A stretch of DNA of 6,111 bases from contig CASDUB010000054.1 of NCBI GenBank assembly GCA_949283905.1, positions 1-6,111 on the forward strand. Direction: 5' to 3'. The stretch comes from an uncultured Lachnospiraceae bacterium (lineage in GTDB: Bacteria > Bacillota > Clostridia > Lachnospirales > Lachnospiraceae). Under the pieces are notes generated by a model, which was not told the origin of the DNA, searched no databases, and saw only the letters and a list, made by a program, of their open reading frames with translations. Below are positions 1-4,797 of the stretch, piece after piece (position 1 is the stretch's first letter; the number at the start of each line of letters is the position of its first letter). The position numbers were made by a program, and so were the translations under genes.

Positions 1-891
1 GTATACAGCTGCAATATTCCTGATACAAAAGCTCCTGTGGAGAACTTCTCATACAAAGCTTCGGGATATCCTGCTCCGGCAATAAAAACAGCTAAACCGA
101 AGGTACTTATTCCTGCATTCCCTGGAACAAACTGCGAGTATGATTCGGCCAAAGCAGTAGCTGACGTGGGAGCTGAGCCTGAGATAATCGTAATAAACAA
201 CCTTTCATCCGCAGGTCTTCAGGCTTCTACCGAAAAATTCGCCAAAGAGCTCAAAACAGCTCAGATGATATTTATACCCGGCGGTTTTTCAGGCGGCGAC
301 GAACCTGACGGATCAGGCAAATTTATCACAGCCTTCTTCAGAAACGCGCAGATCAAAGAACTCGTACACGACCTTCTCAATAACCGCGACGGTCTCATGT
401 GCGGTATCTGCAACGGTTTCCAGGCTCTCATCAAGCTCGGTCTCGTTCCTTATGGAAAGATTATCGACACAGATGAAAATTGCCCGACGCTTACATTTAA
501 TACTATCGCAAGACATCAGTCACGTATCGTACAGACAAGGATCGCTTCAAACAAGTCTCCATGGCTTTCAAACATGAATGTCGGCGATATAGTTAATGTA
601 CCTATTTCCCACGGTGAAGGACGTTTCATCGCAGACGAAAAACTTATAAAAGAACTTGCCGCAAACGGACAGATCGCAACACAGTATGTGGATCTTAACG
701 GAAACGCGACAACGGACGTTCACTTTAATCCAAATAACTCTATGTACGCTATCGAAGGTATTACTTCTCCTGACGGCCGAGTATTTGGTAAGATGGGACA
801 TTCGGAAAGAATCGGAAGCAATCTTTACAAAAATGTTCCTGGTGAATACGATATCCGTATGTTTGACGCGGCAGTTAAGTATTTCAAATAG
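1..891 (+). CDS. purL: Phosphoribosylformylglycinamidine synthase, C-terminal glutaminase domain (5'-truncated by window edge)
   Basis: The frame is open from nt 1 and ends at TAG 889-891, giving 296 visible residues, so the gene starts outside the window. An in-frame GTG at 37 lacks a ribosome site and is not the start. The visible part is the class I glutamine amidotransferase domain fused to the C-terminus of large-type PurL. It hydrolyses glutamine and passes ammonia to the synthetase half, which converts FGAR to FGAM with ATP, step four of cytoplasmic purine synthesis. Seen in sequence: the domain opens with KVLIPAFPGTNCEYD; an oxyanion-type IPGGFSGGDEPDG follows; the nucleophile elbow GICNGFQ has Cys137 (visible numbering); an HGEGRF block is at His204; and GHSER supplies His267 and Glu269 of the triad. 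All catalytic residues are present and the C-terminus is the usual length. The fused form is typical of Clostridia and proteobacteria; Bacillus has a separate PurQ. No U-tract terminator follows. Confidence 0.96.
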   Translation, partial: VYSCNIPDTKAPVENFSYKASGYPAPAIKTAKPKVLIPAFPGTNCEYDSAKAVADVGAEPEIIVINNLSSAGLQASTEKFAKELKTAQMIFIPGGFSGGDEPDGSGKFITAFFRNAQIKELVHDLLNNRDGLMCGICNGFQALIKLGLVPYGKIIDTDENCPTLTFNTIARHQSRIVQTRIASNKSPWLSNMNVGDIVNVPISHGEGRFIADEKLIKELAANGQIATQYVDLNGNATTDVHFNPNNSMYAIEGITSPDGRVFGKMGHSERIGSNLYKNVPGEYDIRMFDAAVKYFK

Positions 892-1055
892 ATACCAGGA
901 TTTCAAGGTTCTTACCCACATGAGCTTGCTCATAAGTGGGTGAAAACCTTTGAAACCCGCCACAATATGAGCATGAAAGTGGGATATTTATCCCACGATA
1001 TGCGAATGTTGTGTAGGATTGCGGGAGTGCGCAGCACAAAGCAATCCGCAGGTAT
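892..1055 (+). ncRNA. Candidate structured RNA: three hairpins closed by a long-range helix, behind purL
   Basis: This stretch has no convincing gene but dense complementarity. ATACC 892-896 can pair with GGTAT 1051-1055, enclosing three hairpins. Hairpin 1 (901-955): TTTCAAGGTT pairs with AACCTTTGAAA with one bulge, ACCCAC 914-919 with GTGGGT 936-941, and ATGAG 920-924 with CTCAT 929-933 around a CTTG loop. Hairpin 2 (961-1013): CACAATAT pairs with ATGTTGTG, then a GA/GA tandem mismatch (969-970 with 1004-1005), GCAT with ATGC, and GTGGGA 979-984 with TCCCAC 991-996. Hairpin 3 (1016-1047): GGATTGC pairs with GCAATCC, with GTGC/GCAC inside. None is followed by a U tract, so these are not terminators. 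It could be a cis-regulatory leader of the TPR gene, a free small RNA (6S-like was considered without positive evidence), a purL 3' UTR, or a palindromic transposon remnant. I do not recognise a named family. Pairing was done by eye. Confidence 0.5.
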
Positions 1056-1097
1056 TATAAATTAGGTTCTTTTGACCCCAACATCATAAACAACCGG

Positions 1098-1102
1098 AAA
1101 GG
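1098..1102 (+). promoter_or_regulatory. Ribosome binding site of the TPR gene
   Basis: AAAGG lies 11 nt before the ATG at 1114, inside the purine-rich GGAAAGGT. It supports that ATG as the start. ACCTTT 946-951, in the 3' arm of upstream hairpin 1, is complementary to AAAGGT 1098-1103, so masking of this site by the leader is conceivable. A six-base match over this distance could also be chance. Confidence 0.6.
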
Positions 1103-1113
1103 TAACAGATAAA

Positions 1114-1884
1114 ATGGCAGACATAAGAAACGTACCTGTAGTAGAAATTGTAAATCAGCTTGAGTCACACGTTTCGCATAAGGAATTTGACCAGGCTGCA
1201 GAATATATTACAGGGAAGATCAATGAATACAAAGACACGCCTGATCACATGGGCTTTCTTGCCCTTCTAAATGAGGCGATGCTTTTCTACACGGAAATTA
1301 AAAAAGCTGATGAAGCTCTTGAATATGCCGATAAAGCAATCTCTATAATCAACAATCCGATGCTTGATACAAGAGCGGCAGAAGCAACTATCTCCCTCAA
1401 TGCGGCAAAGATTTACAGATTGTGCGGTCAAAAAGATAAAGCTCTTTTCCTGTACATCCGCTCTGTCGATCACTATGAAAAGGAATTTGAGCCGAACGAT
1501 CCAAGACTCGCCAACATGTACAACAATATCGCGCTTAATATATCGGCTTTACATGAAATATCCGCCGCAATGGATCTGTATGACAAAGCGATAGATATAC
1601 TCAGCAAGCGCGACGACAGCGCTCCTGAACTTGCGCTTACGCATTTAAATGTTGCATTTGTTCTTTACAAAACCGATAAAGAAGCGCATAAAGAGGAGAT
1701 AGATAAACGTATCGCGATCGCGAAAGAACTGATCGATTCAAGCATTACCGAAGACAGCTACTACGCCCGCGTATGCGAACAATGTGCGAACAGCTTCGCG
1801 CTTGTCGGAAGAGCTGATTATCAGAGAGAGCTTCTTAACAGAGCTAAACTGATAAATATAAAAGCAAAGAAAAGCAAAAAGTAA
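1114..1884 (+). CDS. Tetratricopeptide (TPR) repeat protein
   Basis: A 256-residue, probably cytoplasmic all-helical protein with no signal peptide or membrane segment. TPR-like helical pairs with the usual small/aromatic/Ala spacing are visible at about 47-80 (LNEAMLFY, then ADEALEYADKAI), 88-122 (LNAAKIYRLCGQKDKALFLY), 131-164 (MYNNIALN, then AAMDLYDKAIDIL) and about 172-188. A less regular helical region, roughly 195-250, follows. The C-terminus is a short lysine-rich tail (KAKKSKK). TPR arrays are protein-protein interaction scaffolds. The partner cannot be read from the sequence and no enzymatic motif is present. The ATG is supported by AAAGG 11 nt upstream. The gene follows purL on the same strand across 222 nt without an evident terminator, so read-through from purL is possible. 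I found no convincing promoter of its own. It ends 11 nt before a strong terminator. Confidence 0.85.
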   Translation: MADIRNVPVVEIVNQLESHVSHKEFDQAAEYITGKINEYKDTPDHMGFLALLNEAMLFYTEIKKADEALEYADKAISIINNPMLDTRAAEATISLNAAKIYRLCGQKDKALFLYIRSVDHYEKEFEPNDPRLANMYNNIALNISALHEISAAMDLYDKAIDILSKRDDSAPELALTHLNVAFVLYKTDKEAHKEEIDKRIAIAKELIDSSITEDSYYARVCEQCANSFALVGRADYQRELLNRAKLINIKAKKSKK

Positions 1885-1895
1885 ATATTTTCTCA

Positions 1896-1929
1896 AAAAA
1901 GCTCCGATGAAAATTCACCGGAGCTTTTT
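1896..1929. terminator. Bidirectional Rho-independent terminator between convergent genes
   Basis: GCTCCG 1901-1906 pairs with CGGAGC 1919-1924. It is flanked by AAAAA 1896-1900 and TTTTT 1925-1929, which extend the stem and give a U tract on both strands. Inside, TGA/TCA can add pairs past an A-C mismatch around an AAAT loop. It sits just after the stop of the TPR gene and just past the stop of the minus-strand lipoprotein gene, so it can serve both. Confidence 0.9.
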
Positions 1930-1965
1930 ATATTTAAATTAAAATATTCAGCATTCTGATATACG

Positions 1966-2691
1966 TTATTCATCCAGTACGCTTCTGTCCCAGTCGCCTT
2001 CAGGCCAGTTATTCCAGTACCACGATGTAACGGTGCCGCTTTCGTCACAGGTTAAACTGATCCAGAATATCGTTTCTCCCGACGCTTTTTTTACATAAGT
2101 ACCTTTCGAGTTTGCGTCCAGTCTCTTCCAGTTGTCGCCTAAAAGCGCTGTGTCAAATGAATCGACATTGTCCCCCACTTTGCATCCGTAAAGCACAACC
2201 GCAGAATTTCCGTCGTTTCTCATACTTGCTATACCGTATTCGGGATCGAACTCGAGATAATATCCGTCTTTGACATATGAATCATCGCTCATCTGCCACG
2301 GCTCTGTAAGTTCCATTCCCAGTGAGCTTACAAGCGGTTCATAATCTTCAAAATATCCGGATATCTCTATCGTATTTTCGTTATTTTCTTCTGCCGGGGT
2401 TTCTCCACTTTCCTCAGATTCGGCACTCACAGATGAAGCTGCGTTATCACTGCCCGATACCACTTCTGTATTCGAATCATTTTCAACTGATGAAACACTG
2501 CTGACTTCTAATTCGGATATCGCTGATGTTTCATTATTACTTGTTTCGTTTTGAGATGTATCTTCACTGCTGATTTCTGAAGTTTCATCTTTTGTTTCAG
2601 TCTTCTCCTTCGGAATTCCGCATGCCGAAATTGAAAAAATCATACATGAAACTGCAGACAGCGCAATTATCTTTTTTATGGCTTTTCGCAT
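1966..2691 (-). CDS. Predicted secreted lipoprotein with Ser/Glu-rich linker, function unknown
   Basis: A 241-residue protein with a type II signal peptide: basic MRKAIKK, a hydrophobic core, and the lipobox ISAC with Cys24 as the predicted lipidation site. It is therefore expected to be anchored to the outer face of the membrane. Residues about 28-106 form a low-complexity acidic linker rich in Ser, Glu, Thr and Asn, with no predicted structure. Residues about 107-241 look like a compact domain rich in Tyr, Trp, Gly and Asp (for example YYLEFDPEYGIASM, LYGCKVGDNVDSF, WYWNNWPEGDWD). The GCKVGDNVDSF stretch resembles small clostridial lipoprotein domains with a GxKxG turn, but I cannot name a family. 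The start is well set by GGAGG 7 nt upstream. A promoter lies further upstream and a shared terminator lies past the stop. Envelope binding or sensing is a guess. Confidence 0.88.
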   Translation of the reverse strand: MRKAIKKIIALSAVSCMIFSISACGIPKEKTETKDETSEISSEDTSQNETSNNETSAISELEVSSVSSVENDSNTEVVSGSDNAASSVSAESEESGETPAEENNENTIEISGYFEDYEPLVSSLGMELTEPWQMSDDSYVKDGYYLEFDPEYGIASMRNDGNSAVVLYGCKVGDNVDSFDTALLGDNWKRLDANSKGTYVKKASGETIFWISLTCDESGTVTSWYWNNWPEGDWDRSVLDE

Positions 2692-2698
2692 TTGATTT

Positions 2699-2703
2699 CC
2701 TCC
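2699..2703 (-). promoter_or_regulatory. Strong Shine-Dalgarno of the lipoprotein gene
   Basis: The minus strand reads GGAGG with a 7-nt spacer to the ATG at 2691-2689. This is near-consensus and fixes the start that places the signal peptide at the N-terminus. Confidence 0.85.
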
Positions 2704-2724
2704 GAGTTTAAAATATTCACTAAA

Positions 2725-2752
2725 ATTGTATCACTTTTTGATATATAATCAA
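2725..2752 (-). promoter_or_regulatory. SigA-type promoter of the lipoprotein gene
   Basis: On the minus strand, TTGATT (2752-2747) and TACAAT (2730-2725) are separated by 16 nt of AT-rich spacer. The -10 lies 33 nt upstream of the ATG, leaving a short leader that contains the Shine-Dalgarno. It is predicted by motif only. Confidence 0.6.
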
Positions 2753-2805
2753 CAGCTATTTCGAAGCGCCAATCCCTTACACCTTTGACATCTGAAAAGT
2801 TTTGA

Positions 2806-2834
2806 TTGTATTTGTCACAGACAGGCTATACAAT
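2806..2834 (+). promoter_or_regulatory. Candidate SigA promoter of the GNAT-DUF2156 operon
   Basis: TTGTAT (2806-2811) and TACAAT (2829-2834) have a 17-nt spacer, about 36 nt before the ATG at 2871. A second option uses the perfect -35 TTGACA at 2785-2790 with the poorer -10 TGTATT at 2807-2812, 16 nt apart. Either would drive the operon divergently from the lipoprotein gene. Confidence 0.5.
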
Positions 2835-2870
2835 ACAACTGAATATTTAACTGATTTTTAGTGAGGTTTT

Positions 2871-3689
2871 ATGCTTACTTTTAATGATTCTACAAAAAAT
2901 GATATTAAATGGTGCGTATCAAACGACTGTCTGATCGTGCTGAATATCATTGACGGGCGGCTCTTATTTAACTTTCCCGTTAAAGGTTCGAATGGAAATA
3001 TTGACGCCGCTCTCTCAGAAATCGATCTTTATTCATACGAACAGGGCTGCTTTCCCTCATTTATTTTTGTGCCGGACAAAGAAGCCGAATATCTGCTGAA
3101 CAGATACCGTTATGTACATATCGAAGATCTTCCGCTGATGAACACCTCTGCATTTTGCCCGGTAAGCGATATTTATGAGCATCTCTCTTCCATTCCTTCA
3201 ATCACGACAGACCGGCTTACACTTGATGAGATCAAAAAAGCTGACATTCCCGACTATAATCGGCTCATTCTCGACAAAGAACGCAATAAATGGTGGGGAT
3301 ATGACGATCTGGGATCGCTTGAAGAACCGTTTACAGAGGAAAGCTTTTACAATGTTGCAAAAAACGACTGGAAAGCCGGACTTGCAGTAAACTTTGCAAT
3401 ACGTCTTAATGGTAAAATGATCGGCGAAGCCGTTCTGTATAATTTTGACCTGCGCGGCGGCGCAGAACTCGGAGCCCGTATTTTTCCGGAGTATTCCGGT
3501 CACGGATACGGCACAGAAGCTTTTCAGGCTGTCTGCAATTGGGCACTGTTCAAATTACATATGTTAAAGGTCGTCGCAAAATGCTATACTGAGAATGCAG
3601 CGTCATATAAAATGCTTTCTTCCTGCATGAAAGAAATCGGCTCAGATGAAACTTTTTATTATTTTGAAACTAAATATACCGATCAATGA
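2871..3689 (+). CDS. GNAT-family N-acetyltransferase with extra N-terminal domain
   Basis: A 272-residue soluble protein in two parts. Residues about 112-270 form a GNAT fold of the RimJ/RimL-like type, opening with a TDRLTLDEI strand. Motif A is GARIFPEYSGHGYGTEAF with the acetyl-CoA pyrophosphate loop SGHGYG at 209-214, and motif B is ENAASYKMLS at 241-250. The Arg/Gln that often begins the loop is Ser here. The family transfers acetyl from acetyl-CoA to an amine; the substrate is unknown. Residues about 10-100 are a separate domain (LIVLNIIDGRLLFNFPVKG, FPSFIFVPDKEAEYLL) that resembles the first half of the DUF2156 protein encoded next. The ATG is preceded by GTGAGG with a tight 4-nt spacer, so initiation may be modest. 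It is the first gene of an operon, with the next starting 22 nt after its TGA. GNAT membership is firm; substrate and biological role are not. Confidence 0.85.
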   Translation: MLTFNDSTKNDIKWCVSNDCLIVLNIIDGRLLFNFPVKGSNGNIDAALSEIDLYSYEQGCFPSFIFVPDKEAEYLLNRYRYVHIEDLPLMNTSAFCPVSDIYEHLSSIPSITTDRLTLDEIKKADIPDYNRLILDKERNKWWGYDDLGSLEEPFTEESFYNVAKNDWKAGLAVNFAIRLNGKMIGEAVLYNFDLRGGAELGARIFPEYSGHGYGTEAFQAVCNWALFKLHMLKVVAKCYTENAASYKMLSSCMKEIGSDETFYYFETKYTDQ

Positions 3690-3711
3690 CCCAATCAAAA
3701 GGACTTAAATA

Positions 3712-4611
3712 ATGGAATTACATAATTTTACACTTGAAGATAAGACTTGGATAGATCCGATAGTAATGTCGGAAAACACTCGAAACTCAGATTTCTGCTT
3801 CAGTACTCTTTATCTTTGGAATACCGATCCGGATATTAAGACGGGATTAATTGACAACAGACTTATAGTTCGTTCTAAATTTTACGGAAAGATAGTATAT
3901 GTCGCCCCTATCGGCAAAGGCCCCATCGAACCTGTTATCAGAAAAATCAAAGCAGACTGCGATAAAGATAACATTCCAATGGCGATATACGGCGTCACAG
4001 AAGAAATGAAAAACCTGCTGGAGCGCGAAATGCCCGGAGAACTTCTGATTACGGAAACCGTCGATCAGGAAGACTATATTTACGATATTGACAAATTAGC
4101 AGATCTTTCAGGAAGAAAGATGCACAATAAGAGAAATCACATAAACAAATTTCTGTCTCTGTACCCAAACTGGAAATTTGAAGAGATGAAACCGGAGCAC
4201 TTTGACGAATGCCGTAAACTGTTAAAACTCTGGCAGAGCAGACATGAACTTCACAAAGATCTGGAGATAGACTATGAAGATCTCGGCATAGACTCCGCCT
4301 TTAATCATTTCAAAGAACTCAAACTCGACGGAGGCGTATTATATGTAAATAACGAACTGTGCGCCTTTACCATCGGAGAGAAATGCGCTAAAGACACATA
4401 TCTCGTGCAGTTTGAAAAGGCAGACGTTGACATCAACGGTTCCTACCCTATGATAAACCGTGAATTTGTCCGTATTATACGCAGCAAATATCCCGAAGTA
4501 AAATTTATCAATCGTTCCGATGACGCCGGTATCGAAGCGCTCAGAAAGGCCAAAAGATCGTATTATCCTGAGCTTATGGGAAGGAAATATACGGTTACGT
4601 GGAAAATATAA
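3712..4611 (+). CDS. DUF2156 (LPG_synthase_C-like) protein, putative aminoacyl/acyltransferase fold
   Basis: A 299-residue protein, the usual length for the stand-alone, soluble DUF2156 group of Firmicutes. Family-typical blocks are visible: SGRKMHNKRNHINKF at 133-147, the strand CAFTIGEK at 217-224, EKADVDINGSYPMINREF at 235-252, and NRSDDAGIEALRKAKRSYYPE near 267-287. The fold is two GNAT-like halves, as in the catalytic domain of MprF lysyl-phosphatidylglycerol synthase and in Fem-type transferases. Here the membrane flippase part of MprF is absent and no transmembrane segment is seen, so lipid lysylation should not be assumed. The substrate is unknown. AAAAGGA at 3697-3703, 8 nt before the ATG, supports the start and translation as the second gene of the operon. 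No strong terminator follows directly: only a weak 4-bp hairpin at 4640-4651 precedes a T-rich run, and the better hairpin is at 4725-4756. Confidence 0.87.
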   Translation: MELHNFTLEDKTWIDPIVMSENTRNSDFCFSTLYLWNTDPDIKTGLIDNRLIVRSKFYGKIVYVAPIGKGPIEPVIRKIKADCDKDNIPMAIYGVTEEMKNLLEREMPGELLITETVDQEDYIYDIDKLADLSGRKMHNKRNHINKFLSLYPNWKFEEMKPEHFDECRKLLKLWQSRHELHKDLEIDYEDLGIDSAFNHFKELKLDGGVLYVNNELCAFTIGEKCAKDTYLVQFEKADVDINGSYPMINREFVRIIRSKYPEVKFINRSDDAGIEALRKAKRSYYPELMGRKYTVTWKI

Positions 4612-4649
4612 TTACTATTATGTTACGCTATCCCACAGAAACACAGCTG

Positions 4650-4679
4650 TTGATTTTTTAATTTTATCCATGATATAAT
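4650..4679 (+). promoter_or_regulatory. Strong extended -10 SigA promoter without a following gene
   Basis: TTGATT (4650-4655) and a perfect TATAAT (4674-4679) are 18 nt apart, with TG at 4671-4672 giving an extended -10. This is the best promoter match in the window. It points right, yet no plus-strand gene follows, only a hairpin terminator about 45 nt on. A start near A4686 is predicted. Confidence 0.65.
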
Positions 4680-4685
4680 GTGAAC

Positions 4686-4757
4686 AGGCAGAAAAAGACG
4701 CTAATGATCCAATGGAGCACAACGAAAACCCCACGAGCTGCAGCTCGCGGGGTTTTC
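4686..4757 (+). ncRNA. Candidate small RNA of about 70 nt between promoter and terminator
   Basis: This is the interval expected to be transcribed from the 4650-4679 promoter up to the hairpin at 4725-4756. The unpaired 5' part (4686-4724) is A-rich and purine-rich (GGCAGAAAAAG), as seen in seed regions of small RNAs. No start codon with a ribosome site fits ahead of the terminator. It may be a true sRNA, or the leftover leader of a gene lost or displaced when the minus-strand ATPase gene arrived. Both readings are inference. Confidence 0.35.
4725..4756. terminator. Bidirectional hairpin terminator, GC-rich with perfect outer arms
   Basis: AAAACCCC 4725-4732 pairs with GGGGTTTT 4749-4756, then an A-C mismatch, then CGAGC 4734-4738 with GCTCG 4743-4747 around a TGCA loop. 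The inner 14 nt form a perfect palindrome. The U tract is only four long on each strand. It lies past the stop of the minus-strand ATPase gene, and also past the DUF2156 gene and the 4650-4679 promoter on the plus strand, so it can close transcripts from both sides. Confidence 0.85.
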
Positions 4758-4797
4758 TATTCCGTAAATCAGTTTAATCTTTTTAGATTCAACCTTT

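Noticed and set aside
37..39. GTG at 37 as the start of a separate PurQ-like glutaminase gene
   Set aside because: The frame is open upstream to the window edge and no ribosome site precedes the GTG. The linker-like residues fit fusion to the large PurL.
313..516. Short minus-strand frame inside purL, and similar short frames at 1267-1473, 1364-1594, 2322-2504, 3175-3390, 5092-5334 and 5616-5819
   Set aside because: All lie within or antisense to well-supported genes and show no start signals, motifs or plausible composition.
656..943. Plus-strand open frame of 95 codons in another frame of purL
   Set aside because: It overlaps conserved purL coding sequence including the GHSER motif and has no family resemblance or ribosome site.
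568..963. Minus-strand open frame of 131 codons overlapping the purL end and the intergenic RNA
   Set aside because: It lies antisense to the conserved purL glutaminase domain, has no ribosome site and an unnatural composition, and part of it crosses the hairpin region.
892..1055. 6S RNA, SRP RNA or a purine riboswitch as the identity of the intergenic RNA
   Set aside because: I see no long rod with a single central bubble (6S), no SRP GGAAG/GCAGC-type core, and no purine-aptamer junction sequence. Proximity to a purine gene alone is not enough to name it.
1072..1077. TTGACC as a -35 box for the TPR gene
   Set aside because: No acceptable -10 hexamer lies 16-18 nt downstream.
3198..3503. 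Minus-strand open frame of 101 codons inside the GNAT gene
   Set aside because: It is the antisense shadow of a gene with recognisable GNAT motifs.
4640..4651. Weak AACA/TGTT hairpin before a T-rich run as terminator of the DUF2156 gene
   Set aside because: Four AT-rich pairs are too weak, and the T-rich run is better explained as the spacer of the 4650-4679 promoter.
4712..4777. 21-residue open frame starting ATG 4712
   Set aside because: It reads through both arms of the 4725-4756 terminator hairpin, lacks a properly spaced Shine-Dalgarno, and shows no peptide features.
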